Positions 1 to 7,519 of a stretch of 14,749 nt of DNA are shown in pieces. Numbering within the stretch: the stretch's first letter is position 1; every line of letters begins with the position of its first letter. This DNA is from Janthinobacterium lividum (GTDB taxonomy: Bacteria > Pseudomonadota > Gammaproteobacteria > Steroidobacterales > Steroidobacteraceae). The stretch is taken from the NCBI GenBank assembly GCA_943327025.2, contig CALPVO020000017.1, forward strand, positions 1 to 14,749, written 5' to 3'. The notes under the pieces are model-generated. The model ran no database searches and was not told where the DNA came from. It saw only the letters and a list, made by a program, of their open reading frames with translations. Both the position numbers and the translations under genes were made by a program.

Positions 1-119
1 ACGGCACGCGCTAGCGGGTTGCGAAAGTCTACGCGGGCCCATTGCAGCAGCAGTCGCAGCAGAAACGCGCCTACGAGAAGGCCGCTGAGGCTATCGATGA
101 TAAAGATCAGTTCGCGCAT
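1..119 (-). CDS. yggT: YggT family membrane protein, N-terminal fragment
   Basis: Reading the minus strand from the ATG at 117-119 gives an open frame of 39 codons that runs off the window edge. It begins MRELIFIIDSLSGLLVGAF and continues through LLRLLLQWARVDFRNP. This hydrophobic helix followed by a WARVDF/NP-type turn is the recognisable start of YggT proteins, small inner-membrane proteins with two such repeats. A purine-rich GGAG lies about 6-9 nt before the ATG. The gene lies 36 nt downstream of proC on the same strand, as in many gammaproteobacteria, so it is probably the last gene of a yggS-proC-yggT operon. YggT proteins have been linked to osmotic and potassium tolerance, but the biochemical role is unclear. 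The C-terminal part is outside the window. Confidence 0.85.
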   Translation of the reverse strand, partial: MRELIFIIDSLSGLLVGAFLLRLLLQWARVDFRNPLARA

Positions 120-155
120 GGGAAACTCCGAGGGAAATACGGGCCGGCGACAGGT

Positions 156-1028
156 TCAGGCGGGTGTGCTGCTGGTGGGTGTAGTCGCAGGACCCGCCAG
201 CTCCTTGGCGCGTAAATCGGCGGCAGCCACGGCCGTGCCCACCAGTTGCCGGAAGCCGCCCGCTTCAAAGACGGCGAGGGCGGCGGCAGTAGTGCCGCCT
301 TTGGAGGTGACTTGCTCGCGCAGTTCCGACGGCGGGACGCCGGTATCGCGGGCCATCTTGCCAGCGCCATAGGCGGTGGTGACAGCCAATTCCCGGGCAG
401 TCGCAGCCGGTAAGCCAATGGCTTCGCCGGCTGCGGCCAGGGCCTCGATGAGTAGAAAGAAATAGGCCGGGCCACTGCCAGAGACGGCGGTGACGGCGTC
501 GAGCAGGCGCTCCTCCGTGACCCAGACGATGTCGCCGGCCGCCCGCATAAGCGCGGCAGCGTGGTTGCGCGCCTCGAAACCGACGCTGATGCTGGCGTAG
601 AGACCCGTGATGCCGGCGCCGACGAAGGCGGGACGGTTGGGCATGGTACGCACTACGGGCACGGCGGCGCCTAGCCACTCTTGCAACTGGGCCAGCGTGG
701 TGCCCGCGGCGACCGAGAGCACCGTGGGGCGGTGGTTGGTCGCGAGTTCTTGAAGAGACCGACTGACGGCCTCCATTTGCTGCGGCTTCACCGCGAGTAC
801 CCAGAGGCCGGCGCGTGCGGCGGCTACCGTCGGCTCCGCCGTGGTGTAGATGCCGGGGAAATCGCGTTCCAGTGCTTGCCGCGCCTCGGCCGAAATATCT
901 GCTACCGCCAAGGTGGTGGCCGGCTGGCCGGCCGCACACAGACCCGCAATGAGGGCGCGAGCCATCTGGCCACCGCCGATGAAGGCGACGCCGGGTAGCG
1001 GTGGGGTGGGCGTTGCGGAAGGAGTCAT
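156..1028 (-). CDS. proC: Pyrroline-5-carboxylate reductase
   Basis: The 290-residue product catalyses the last step of proline synthesis: NAD(P)H reduction of 1-pyrroline-5-carboxylate to proline in the cytosol. An N-terminal Rossmann loop FIGGGQMA (residues 16-23) and the AVKP segment (79-82) bind the nucleotide. The family signatures are AVSGSGPAYFF (181-191) and REQVTSKGGTT (237-247) in the all-helical dimerisation and active-site domain. RTMPNRPAFVGAG (127-139) matches the usual RxMPNxPAxVGxG. Length is slightly above the usual 270 or so because of a proline/threonine-rich N-terminus and a similar C-terminal tail. Its ATG overlaps the yggS stop by 4 nt (ATGA at 1025-1028), so translation is coupled to yggS. 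yggT follows after 36 nt. All catalytic segments are intact. Confidence 0.97.
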   Translation of the reverse strand: MTPSATPTPPLPGVAFIGGGQMARALIAGLCAAGQPATTLAVADISAEARQALERDFPGIYTTAEPTVAAARAGLWVLAVKPQQMEAVSRSLQELATNHRPTVLSVAAGTTLAQLQEWLGAAVPVVRTMPNRPAFVGAGITGLYASISVGFEARNHAAALMRAAGDIVWVTEERLLDAVTAVSGSGPAYFFLLIEALAAAGEAIGLPAATARELAVTTAYGAGKMARDTGVPPSELREQVTSKGGTTAAALAVFEAGGFRQLVGTAVAAADLRAKELAGPATTPTSSTPA

Positions 1029-1756
1029 GCGGGGCCTGCGACTTCGGTAGATGGGGGGCGCGCGCCGAAGATGGCGGTGCCGATACGGACATGCGTGGCG
1101 CCTTCAAGGATAGCCGCTTCGTAATCGCCGCTCATCCCCATTGAGAGGGTGTCCACCGCGAGTCCCGCCGACTGCAATTCGGCGAGCAAGTTGGCGAGCG
1201 CCCGGAAATGCTCTCGTTGGGTGGACACATCGGCCGTTGCCGGCGGGATGCACATGAGCCCACGCAGATGCAGGCCGGGAAGTGCAGCAACGGCTGCAGC
1301 CAGCGCCGGCACGTCCACGGGGGCCAACCCCGCCTTGCCCGGTTCCGGGACCAGCATTACCTGCAGGCAGACCTGCAGGGGTGGCAAGTCGGCGGGGCGT
1401 TGCGCCGATAGACGCTCCGCGATTTGGAGACGGTCGACGGTATGCACCCACGCAAAGTTCGTGGCAACGGCGCGGGTCTTGTTGGTCTGCAACGCGCCGA
1501 TGAAATGCCATGTCAGGGGCAGGTCTGTCAGTGCCTGAACTTTGGCAACCCCTTCTTGAACGTAGTTCTCGCCGAAATGCCTGAGCCCCGCGGTATGGGC
1601 TTCACGGATGGCAGACACAGGCTGGAACTTGGAGACCGCGATGAGGGTGATGCTGGTCGCCGGCCGGCCGGCGCGCTGTGCGGCATCACTCACGGCACTG
1701 ACGGTGGCCAGCGCTTGGTCGCGGACAGGAGGTGGATTTTGCGGCCTAGTTAACAT
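1025..1756 (-). CDS. yggS: YggS/PLPBP family pyridoxal phosphate homeostasis protein
   Basis: The 243-residue protein has the fold-type III alanine-racemase-like barrel of the PLP-binding protein family. These are single-domain cytosolic proteins that carry PLP and affect vitamin B6 and amino-acid balance but have no known catalytic activity. Visible motifs are AVSKFQP (40-46) with the PLP lysine K43, FGENYVQE (61-68), HFIGALQTNK (84-93), SMGMSGD (205-211) and RIGTAIFGAR (224-233), which forms the phosphate-binding end. Length is near the usual 225-235. It is first in the minus-strand group, with proC overlapping its stop. The ATG at 1754-1756 lacks a strong Shine-Dalgarno sequence, so the start is less certain than the identity. 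It diverges from pilT across a gap of only 53 nt. Confidence 0.96.
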   Translation of the reverse strand: MLTRPQNPPPVRDQALATVSAVSDAAQRAGRPATSITLIAVSKFQPVSAIREAHTAGLRHFGENYVQEGVAKVQALTDLPLTWHFIGALQTNKTRAVATNFAWVHTVDRLQIAERLSAQRPADLPPLQVCLQVMLVPEPGKAGLAPVDVPALAAAVAALPGLHLRGLMCIPPATADVSTQREHFRALANLLAELQSAGLAVDTLSMGMSGDYEAAILEGATHVRIGTAIFGARPPSTEVAGPA

Positions 1757-1778
1757 AGTTCGCCCCGGGGGTCGGGAC

Positions 1779-1784
1779 TATACT
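1779..1784 (+). promoter_or_regulatory. Possible -10 element for the pilT operon
   Basis: TATACT, one mismatch from TATAAT, lies in the 53-nt gap between divergent yggS and pilT and would put a start about 20 nt before the pilT ATG. The hexamer 17 nt upstream (TAGTTC) is a poor -35 match, and there is no TG extension. The call rests on position and the -10 alone. The same AT-rich spot reads TATAGT on the other strand (complement of 1777-1782) and could serve yggS, again without a good -35. A CCCCGGGG palindrome lies just upstream at 1763-1770. Confidence 0.3.
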
Positions 1785-1798
1785 CCATGCAGGTTTAC

Positions 1799-1803
1799 AG
1801 AGG
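1799..1803 (+). promoter_or_regulatory. Ribosome binding site of pilT
   Basis: AGAGG lies 6 nt before the ATG at 1810 and supports that start, which also matches the length of Pseudomonas PilT. Confidence 0.6.
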
Positions 1804-1809
1804 TCCGCC

Positions 1810-2850
1810 ATGGCCGTTGATATCGCACAACTCCTCGCTTTCGCCGTCAAGAGCGGCGCCTCGGATTTGCACTTGTCCGCTGGCATGCCGCCCATGATTC
1901 GCGTCGATGGCGACATCAAGCGCATCAATATGCCAGCTTTGGCCCACAAGGACGTTCACGCCCTTGTGTACGACATCATGAACGACAAGCAGCGCAAGGC
2001 GTTTGAGGAGTTCTACGAAACCGACTTCTCCTTCGAAATTCCGCGCCTGTCGCGCTTCCGCGTCAACGCCTTCAACCAGAACCGTGGCGCCGGCGCCGTG
2101 TTTCGCGCCATTCCTTCCGTCGTCAAATCGCTCGATGAAATCAATGCGCCCAAGATTTTCAAGGACCTGTGTATGCTCCCGCGCGGCCTCGTGGTCGTCA
2201 CGGGCCCGACTGGTTCAGGCAAGTCCACCACTTTGGCGGCGATGATCAACCACATCAACGACAACCGTGCGAACCATATCCTCACCATCGAGGACCCTAT
2301 CGAATTCGTCCATGAGAGTCGTCGCAGCCTCATCAACCAGCGAGAAGTACATCGCGACACGCTCGGGTTCGCCGAGGCCTTGCGTTCAGCCCTCCGCGAG
2401 GACCCAGACGTCATCCTCGTGGGCGAAATGCGTGACCTCGAGACCATTCGTCTCGCACTCACGGCGGCCGAGACGGGCCATTTGGTGTTTGGTACCGTGC
2501 ATACCTCCAGCGCGGCCAAGACGGTCGACCGCATCGTCGACGTATTCCCGGCACAGGAAAAGGAAATTGTCCGTTCCATGCTCTCGGAAAGCTTGCGCGG
2601 GGTTATTTCCCAAGCCCTGCTCAAGCGCATTGGCGGCGGCCGCATTGCTGCCCACGAAATCATGATCGGTATTCCGGCCATCCGTAATCTCATCCGCGAA
2701 GGCAAGATTGCCCAGATGTACAGCAGCATCCAGACAGGTCAGGCCCATGGCATGCAGACGCTCGACCAATGCCTGCAGGGCATGGTGGAGCGCGGCGTCG
2801 TCAGCAAGGAAGAGGCGCGATTCAAGGCGCAGAACAAGGAAAGCATCTAA
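1810..2850 (+). CDS. pilT: Type IV pilus retraction ATPase PilT
   Basis: The 346-residue protein is a GspE/PilT-family hexameric ATPase that acts at the cytoplasmic base of the type IVa pilus and depolymerises pilin to retract the fibre. Order of parts: N-terminal PAS-like domain with GASDLHLSAGMPPMIRVDG (16-34); Walker A GPTGSGKS (132-139); Asp box EDPIEFVH (161-168); Walker B VILVGEMRD (201-209) with the catalytic Glu; His box GHLVFGTVHTSSA (223-235); and the PilT hallmark AIRNLIREGKI (290-300), needed for retraction rather than ATP binding. The sequence is very close to P. aeruginosa PilT (344 residues) throughout. It is the first of three tandem ATPase genes; pilU begins at the base after its stop. 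The gene is complete, with every catalytic box intact. Confidence 0.98.
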   Translation: MAVDIAQLLAFAVKSGASDLHLSAGMPPMIRVDGDIKRINMPALAHKDVHALVYDIMNDKQRKAFEEFYETDFSFEIPRLSRFRVNAFNQNRGAGAVFRAIPSVVKSLDEINAPKIFKDLCMLPRGLVVVTGPTGSGKSTTLAAMINHINDNRANHILTIEDPIEFVHESRRSLINQREVHRDTLGFAEALRSALREDPDVILVGEMRDLETIRLALTAAETGHLVFGTVHTSSAAKTVDRIVDVFPAQEKEIVRSMLSESLRGVISQALLKRIGGGRIAAHEIMIGIPAIRNLIREGKIAQMYSSIQTGQAHGMQTLDQCLQGMVERGVVSKEEARFKAQNKESI

Positions 2851-4011
2851 GTGGATCGTGATCAGTCCATCAAGTTGATGCAGGACCTGTTGCGGCGCAT
2901 GGTGTCGCTGAAGGGCAGTGACCTCTTTATCACCAACGGTTTTCCCCCGGCCATCAAGGTCGATGGCGAGATTCGTCCTCAGACCGAGAAGGGGCTGACC
3001 CCCGAGCAGAGCGCGGCGCTCGTCCGCTCCATCATGAATGACCGGCAAACCCGGGATTTCGATTCCAGCAAAGAATGCAACTTCGCCATCGCTCCGCCGG
3101 GTATCGGTCGCTTCCGCGTCAGTGCGTTTATCCAGCAGACCCATACCGGCTGCGTCATCCGTACCATCAACGCCAAGATTCCGACGCTTGAGGAACTGAA
3201 GCTTCCCCCTATCCTCAAAGATGTAGTCATGTCCAAGCGTGGCCTGTGCATCCTGGTGGGTGGTACCGGTAGCGGCAAGAGCACGACGCTGGCGGCCATG
3301 CTCGACTACCGCAACGCCAACTCACGCGGACACATTGTCACCATTGAAGACCCGGTAGAGTTCGTGCACCCACATCGCAATTGCGTCGTGACGCACCGCG
3401 AAGTCGGGGTGGATACGGATAGTTGGCAGGCGGCGCTGAAGAACACGCTGCGCCAGGCGCCCGATGTCATCCTGATCGGGGAAATTCGCGACCGCGAGAC
3501 GATGGAATACGCCATTCAGTTTGCGGAAACGGGGCACTTGGTGCTCGCGACGTTGCACGCGAACAGTTCCAATCAGGCGCTAGATCGCATCATCAATTTT
3601 TTCCCGGAAGAACGTCGCGAGCACTTGCTCATGGACCTCTCGCTCAATGTTCGTGCGCTCATCTCGCAGCGCCTAGTGGCGCGTGAGGGCGGTGCCGGGC
3701 GCGTCGCGGCCATGGAAATCATGCTGAATTCACCGCTTATCTCCGACCTTATCTTCAAGGGCGATGTGGCGCAGATCAAGGAAGTGATGTCCCGTTCCAC
3801 GCGGATGGGCATGCAGACCTTCGACCAGGCGCTTTATGCGCTCTATGAGTCCGGCGCAATTTCCTATGAAGACGCGCTACGTAATGCCGATAGCAAGAAC
3901 GAGTTGCGCCTCAAGGTGAAACTCGAGAGCCGGCGCGAAGACCACCTTGCGCACGAGCAGTCCACGAGTTTGCATCTCGCCGAGGACAGCGAAGCCGGTC
4001 GGGTGCTCTGA
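2851..4011 (+). CDS. pilU: Type IV pilus ATPase PilU
   Basis: The 386-residue PilT paralogue starts at a GTG immediately after the pilT TAA; AAGGAAAG near 2833-2840, inside the end of pilT, is a plausible ribosome site. PilU is an accessory retraction motor that works with PilT. Motifs: KGSDLFITNGFPPAIKVDGE (21-40), Walker A GGTGSGKS (137-144), Asp box EDPVEFVH (166-173), Walker B VILIGEIRD (206-214) and His box GHLVLATLHANSS (228-240). In place of the PilT AIRNLIRE motif it has SPLISDLIFKGD, as PilU proteins do. The C-terminal tail beyond the core is charged and low in complexity, also usual for PilU (382 residues in P. aeruginosa). Its stop overlaps the next start by one base (TGATG at 4009-4013). 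Confidence 0.97.
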   Translation: MDRDQSIKLMQDLLRRMVSLKGSDLFITNGFPPAIKVDGEIRPQTEKGLTPEQSAALVRSIMNDRQTRDFDSSKECNFAIAPPGIGRFRVSAFIQQTHTGCVIRTINAKIPTLEELKLPPILKDVVMSKRGLCILVGGTGSGKSTTLAAMLDYRNANSRGHIVTIEDPVEFVHPHRNCVVTHREVGVDTDSWQAALKNTLRQAPDVILIGEIRDRETMEYAIQFAETGHLVLATLHANSSNQALDRIINFFPEERREHLLMDLSLNVRALISQRLVAREGGAGRVAAMEIMLNSPLISDLIFKGDVAQIKEVMSRSTRMGMQTFDQALYALYESGAISYEDALRNADSKNELRLKVKLESRREDHLAHEQSTSLHLAEDSEAGRVL

Positions 4012-5102
4012 TGTCGGACATGGTGCCAGAGTCGGCCGCCACCCGGCTGAATACCCGTCCGCTATTCGAGTTGATGGTCGAGCGCCATGCCTCGGACCTC
4101 TTTTTCACTTCCTATGCGCCAGTGAAGGTGAAAATCGAAGGGCAGCTGTTCCCTGTCAATCGGCAGGTGCTCACGCCGGAGATGGTGCGGCAAGCCGCAT
4201 ATGGCCTCATGACGGCTGACCAAGTGGCCTATTTCGAGCGTGAGTTAGAGATCGATTTTGCGATTTCAGAGCCGGGGCTGGGCCGCTTTCGCGTGGCCTT
4301 GTTTCACCAGCGCGGCTACCCGGCTATCGTGTTGCGCTACATTACCGCTGAAATTCCGCGATTGGAGACGCTTGGGCTCCCTGCCATTCTCGGTGAATTG
4401 GTGCAGCACAAACGCGGGCTGGTATTGATGGTGGGCGCCGCAGGTTCTGGCAAGAGCACAACACTTGCCGCCATGGTGAACCACCGCAACGAGACCGCGC
4501 CGGATCACATTCTTACCATCGAAGACCCGATCGAGTTCCTGCACACCAACAAGAAGAGCATCGTCAATCAGCGCGAAGTCGGGCTGGACACGAAGTCTTT
4601 CGGGCGTGCTTTGCGTGGCGCTATGCGCGCCGCGCCAGACGTGGTGCTGATAGGCGAGATTCGTGACCGCGAGACGATGGAGAGTGCCATCGCTCTGGCG
4701 GGTACTGGTCATCTTTGCATCAGCACGCTGCATGCCAATAACTCGGCCGAGGCGGTTGAGCGCATCGTCAATCTTTTCCCTCGTGACCAGCATGCGCAAG
4801 TCTTTCTGGATCTTTCCCAGTACCTCCGCGCCATCCTTGCGCAGCGCTTGGTGCGTAGCCAGGAGGGTCGTCGGGTAGCGGCGGTAGAGGTCATGCTCAA
4901 CACTCCCCATATTCAGGAGCTCATCAAGAAAGGGGATGTGGTTGGCATGAAGGAGGGCCTGCGCAGCTCCACGGAGCCGGGAATGCAGTCCTTCGATGCC
5001 GCCCTGATGATGCTGGTGCGCAGCGGGCGAGTGACGATGGAAGAGGCGCTGGCTCACGCGGACTCGCGGAGCGACCTCGAGGCCCGCATCAACTTCGGTT
5101 AA
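4011..5102 (+). CDS. Third PilT/PilU-family ATPase, PilU-like paralogue
   Basis: The 363-residue protein is a complete GspE/PilT-family motor ATPase and the third in a row. Motifs: ASDLFFTSYAPVKVKIEG (27-44), Walker A GAAGSGKS (142-149; Ala replaces the Thr of the usual GxTGSGKS), Asp box EDPIEFLH (171-178), Walker B VVLIGEIRD (211-219) and His box GHLCISTLHANNS (233-245). It groups with PilU rather than PilT by eye: EIRDRETMESAI, LHANNSAEAVERIVNLF, the RVAAVEVMLNTPHIQELIKKGD segment in place of AIRNLIRE, and GMQSFDAAL. It lacks the long charged PilU tail. The ATG overlaps the pilU stop by one base, so the two are translationally coupled. All catalytic glutamates, aspartates and histidines look present, so an active ATPase is expected. 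Whether it retracts pili, tunes PilT/PilU or serves another fibre cannot be told from sequence. Confidence 0.93.
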   Translation: MSDMVPESAATRLNTRPLFELMVERHASDLFFTSYAPVKVKIEGQLFPVNRQVLTPEMVRQAAYGLMTADQVAYFERELEIDFAISEPGLGRFRVALFHQRGYPAIVLRYITAEIPRLETLGLPAILGELVQHKRGLVLMVGAAGSGKSTTLAAMVNHRNETAPDHILTIEDPIEFLHTNKKSIVNQREVGLDTKSFGRALRGAMRAAPDVVLIGEIRDRETMESAIALAGTGHLCISTLHANNSAEAVERIVNLFPRDQHAQVFLDLSQYLRAILAQRLVRSQEGRRVAAVEVMLNTPHIQELIKKGDVVGMKEGLRSSTEPGMQSFDAALMMLVRSGRVTMEEALAHADSRSDLEARINFG

Positions 5103-5119
5103 CTCAGCGCGCAGCGGCA

Positions 5120-5146
5120 GGCCTGCGGCCAGAGCGCCGGCAGGCC
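5120..5146. terminator. GC-rich hairpin between convergent operons
   Basis: In the 82-nt gap between the third pilus ATPase gene and pyrK, GGCCTGCGGC (5120-5129) pairs with GCC-G-GCAGGCC (5136-5146) around a 6-nt loop. The stem is 7 + 3 bp with a single bulged G at 5139. Neither side has a run of T, so this is not a textbook intrinsic terminator. Its position between two converging transcripts suggests a bidirectional stop or a 3'-end stabilising stem. Nothing else is visible in this gap. Confidence 0.45.
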
Positions 5147-5184
5147 AAGCCATTGACCACGGCCATCAAGCCAAAGTGTTGCCC

Positions 5185-6108
5185 TCAAGCCGCCGGAGGA
5201 AACACGCTGCTGGCTTCAAACACCGGGCCGTCCACGCAAACTCGTTTCATGGCCGGGCCGTTTGGTGTTTCGACGCGCACGGCGCACCCGGCACAACCGC
5301 CGACGGCGCAGGCCATGTACTCCTCCAGTGATACTTGGCATGGCACGCCGAAACGCTGCGCTACCTTGGCGACGGCCTTTAGCATGGGCGTCGGGCCGCA
5401 GGAGAAGATCTCTACTTCCTGCAGTTGCTCCGGCGTCAAGGAGGCCAGCCATTCGCTCGCCAAATCCGTGACATAGCCCGCATAGCAACCCGCGTAACCC
5501 GCCAGTGTGGCGAGGCGGCTCGGTACGCCCCATTCTTCCAGCAAGGGCATGGCGGCGATGGTACCTGCCGGAATGCCCGGAACCACGACGGTGGAGGGGC
5601 GCGCACGGAACGGGAAGGGAATTTCCGAACCCATGAGCACTAGGGGCTTCCACGCCAGGCCGGCGCGCTGCCCTGCGACGAGCGCTTCGGCCAGATAAAC
5701 CATGGGCGGAATGCCGACGCCACCACCAATGAGCAACGCGCGGGGGCGTTCGGCGTTGGGCGTGAACCCCTTGCCGATGGGGCCAAGGCTGCTGAGCATG
5801 GCGCCGGGCTTGGCTTCAGCAAGTTTGGCGAGACCTACGCCGTGCACCTTGTAGAGAATCTCGATCCAGCCGGCTGTCGCGTCCACGCGCATGAGCGAGA
5901 GCGGGCGCCGCATCGGCAAAGAGGGGTCGCACGTCAGGTGCACGAAGCTGCCGGGCACGGCATGCGCCGCGCACTTCGGCGACTCTAGCCGCAAGATGTA
6001 CTGGTCGCCTTCCCAGGCGGTATGGGCCAGCACCTTCGCGTCTTCCACGAAAATGGTACCGCGGTGGGGCTTGTTGCCCGGCGGCGTTACCGCTTGCTGC
6101 TCAGCCAT
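5185..6108 (-). CDS. pyrK: PyrK-type dihydroorotate dehydrogenase B electron-transfer subunit
   Basis: The 307-residue iron-sulfur flavoprotein passes electrons from the FMN of class 1B dihydroorotate dehydrogenase to NAD+. Order: ferredoxin-reductase-like FAD domain with RRPLSL (67-72, the RPxS FAD motif), NAD domain with GGGVGIPPM (128-136) and SCGPTPM (236-242), then a [2Fe-2S] domain with C267-x4-C272-x2-C275-x15-C291 in a SLEEYMACAVGGC...VCVDGPVF setting. This is the PyrK cysteine spacing, give or take one residue, and the C-terminus is strongly PyrK-like. An ATG 24 nt further upstream exists, but the one at 6106-6108 has GGGAGG 7 nt before it and gives an 8-nt overlap with the pyrB stop, so it was chosen. 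The gene is last in the minus-strand operon. No PyrD partner is in the window. Related flavoprotein reductases are an alternative, but the cysteine block and the pyrB neighbour favour PyrK. Confidence 0.88.
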   Translation of the reverse strand: MAEQQAVTPPGNKPHRGTIFVEDAKVLAHTAWEGDQYILRLESPKCAAHAVPGSFVHLTCDPSLPMRRPLSLMRVDATAGWIEILYKVHGVGLAKLAEAKPGAMLSSLGPIGKGFTPNAERPRALLIGGGVGIPPMVYLAEALVAGQRAGLAWKPLVLMGSEIPFPFRARPSTVVVPGIPAGTIAAMPLLEEWGVPSRLATLAGYAGCYAGYVTDLASEWLASLTPEQLQEVEIFSCGPTPMLKAVAKVAQRFGVPCQVSLEEYMACAVGGCAGCAVRVETPNGPAMKRVCVDGPVFEASSVFPPAA

Positions 6109-7063
6109 GCGCCAGCCTCCCATTCGCAACATGCTCCAGTATGGCCATGCGCACGGCTACACCATAAGTGACCTGACGCTGGATGACGCTTTGCGGGCCA
6201 TCCGCCACGGTGGAATCGATCTCCACACCGCGATTCATGGGGCCCGGGTGCAGCACCACGCAGTCGCGGTTAGCCAGCCCCAGCCGAGCAGGGGTGAGGC
6301 CCCATTGCGCGTGATAGTCGGCCACTTCCGGCATCTCCGCTTCTGCCATGCGCTCGCGCTGGATGCGCAGCATCATGACGGCATCGGCACCGGCCAAGCC
6401 TTCTTCCAATGTAGTGCAGCGACGCGCCCGGTGAAACTCGCCCACCGGTGGCAACAGTTGTGCGGGGCCGCACAAGCGCAGTTCGCCGATGCCGAGCGTG
6501 GTGAGGGCGTGGTAGGCGGAGCGCGCTACCCGCGAATGGCGCAAGTCACCGACGATGGTGACCGTCTTGCCGGCAAACCCGCCACAGTGGCGACGGATGG
6601 CGAGCGCGTCCAACAAACCCTGCGTTGGGTGCGATAGGTGTGCTTCGCCAGCCGACAGAATGCTCACGTGGTCGTCGACATGGCCAGCAACGTATTCGTG
6701 TACGCCTGCCTCTGCATCACGAATGACGAACAAGTCGACGCCCATGGCCTGCAGCGTGTAGATGGTATCCAGCATCGTTTCGCCCTTCACGCGCGAAGAC
6801 AACTGGATTTCGAGGTTGATGACGTCGGCACCCAAGCGTTTGCCGGCCAACTCAAACGAAGCGCGGGTACGCGTCGAGGGTTCGGTGAACAGGTTGCCGA
6901 CCGTGATGCCGCTGAGTGCGGCGCTACGCGCCGGCAGGCTGCCGGCTGGGCGCAGGAAGTCTTCGGCACGGTCCAGCAACTGCGTCAGCAGAGGGGCGGG
7001 CAGCCCTTCGAGCGTGAGTAGGTGGCGTAGGTGGCCGCGGGCGTTGAACTGGGTGAATTGCAT
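6101..7063 (-). CDS. pyrB: Aspartate carbamoyltransferase catalytic subunit
   Basis: The 320-residue ATCase catalytic chain joins carbamoyl phosphate and aspartate to carbamoyl aspartate, the committed step of pyrimidine synthesis. Carbamoyl-phosphate loop FTEPSTRTRASFELAGKRLG (59-78), SSRVKGE (89-95) with K93, HPTQGLLDAL (145-154), GDLRHSRVARS (172-182) and LHPGPMNRGVEI (271-282) are all intact. Length and motifs fit the Pseudomonas-type enzyme, which in Pseudomonas works in a complex with an inactive dihydroorotase homologue (PyrC'). That partner and the regulator PyrR, both near pyrB in Pseudomonas, are absent here; pyrK follows instead, overlapping by 8 nt. GAGGA (complement of 7071-7075) precedes the ATG by 7 nt and overlaps the ruvX stop, so translation is probably coupled to ruvX. 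Confidence 0.97.
   Translation of the reverse strand: MQFTQFNARGHLRHLLTLEGLPAPLLTQLLDRAEDFLRPAGSLPARSAALSGITVGNLFTEPSTRTRASFELAGKRLGADVINLEIQLSSRVKGETMLDTIYTLQAMGVDLFVIRDAEAGVHEYVAGHVDDHVSILSAGEAHLSHPTQGLLDALAIRRHCGGFAGKTVTIVGDLRHSRVARSAYHALTTLGIGELRLCGPAQLLPPVGEFHRARRCTTLEEGLAGADAVMMLRIQRERMAEAEMPEVADYHAQWGLTPARLGLANRDCVVLHPGPMNRGVEIDSTVADGPQSVIQRQVTYGVAVRMAILEHVANGRLAHG
6116..6121 (-). promoter_or_regulatory. Ribosome binding site that fixes the pyrK start
   Basis: Complement reads GGGAGG, 7 nt before the ATG at 6108 and inside the 3' end of pyrB. It is the best Shine-Dalgarno in the minus-strand operon and argues against the upstream ATG at 6132. Confidence 0.7.
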
Positions 7064-7073
7064 CCAGGGGTCC

Positions 7074-7511
7074 TCAGCTGGCGCGTGCCAGCCATTGTTC
7101 CAGCAGCACGGCGGCTGCTACCGGGTCGATGTCTTCATGCCGGACACGCCGTTGGCGTTCGCCGCTGGCGCGGCGTTGGCGGAGGCGGTCCTCGGCTTCT
7201 TTCGAGGTAAGGTGCTCGTCCAGCAGCTCCACTGGGCGAGCGTACCGACGTTCGACGGCACCGGCGAACTCGCGCACGAGCGGGGTCAGGGGGCCGTCGA
7301 GGCCGGCGGCATTATAGGGAATACCGACCACGAACCGGGCGGGTGACCAGTCTGCGACCAAGCGGTCCAGAGCCTTCCAGTCGGGGGCCCCTTGGCTGAC
7401 GGCCACGCTGGCCAAGGGCCGTGCCGTGCGGGTAAGCGTATCGCCATTGGCCACACCGAGCCGGCGCAGGCCGAAGTCCAGCGCCATGATGACCTGTGGC
7501 GAGACTGACAC
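7074..7511 (-). CDS. ruvX: Putative pre-16S rRNA nuclease / Holliday junction resolvase-like YqgF
   Basis: RNase H-fold protein of about 145 residues, implicated in trimming the 5' end of 16S rRNA and first proposed as a RuvC-like resolvase. Visible parts: first strand with catalytic Asp in VIMALDFGLRRLGVANGD, TARPLASV, the VVGIPYN turn (family VVGLPLN), LLDEHLTSKEAE and the final acidic strand DIDPVAAAVLLEQWL. The GTG at 7509-7511 was chosen because it lies 8 nt after the yqgE stop and gives the usual family length; the reading frame stays open upstream to 7589, but that part overlaps yqgE and has no family resemblance. An internal ATG at 7487 would cut the first strand. Oddity: the family DER(L/S)T motif reads DEHLT, so the usual Arg is His. 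Confidence 0.92.
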   Translation of the reverse strand: MSVSPQVIMALDFGLRRLGVANGDTLTRTARPLASVAVSQGAPDWKALDRLVADWSPARFVVGIPYNAAGLDGPLTPLVREFAGAVERRYARPVELLDEHLTSKEAEDRLRQRRASGERQRRVRHEDIDPVAAAVLLEQWLARAS

Positions 7512-7519
7512 CCGGGCGC

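Noticed and set aside
2386..3144. Minus-strand frame of about 250 codons opposite pilT and pilU
   Set aside because: It spans the pilT/pilU junction antisense to conserved ATPase boxes and has no ribosome site or recognisable domain.
4266..5153. Minus-strand frame of 295 codons opposite the third ATPase gene
   Set aside because: It is the mirror of conserved motor-ATPase sequence, with histidine/leucine-rich shadow composition and no recognisable domain.
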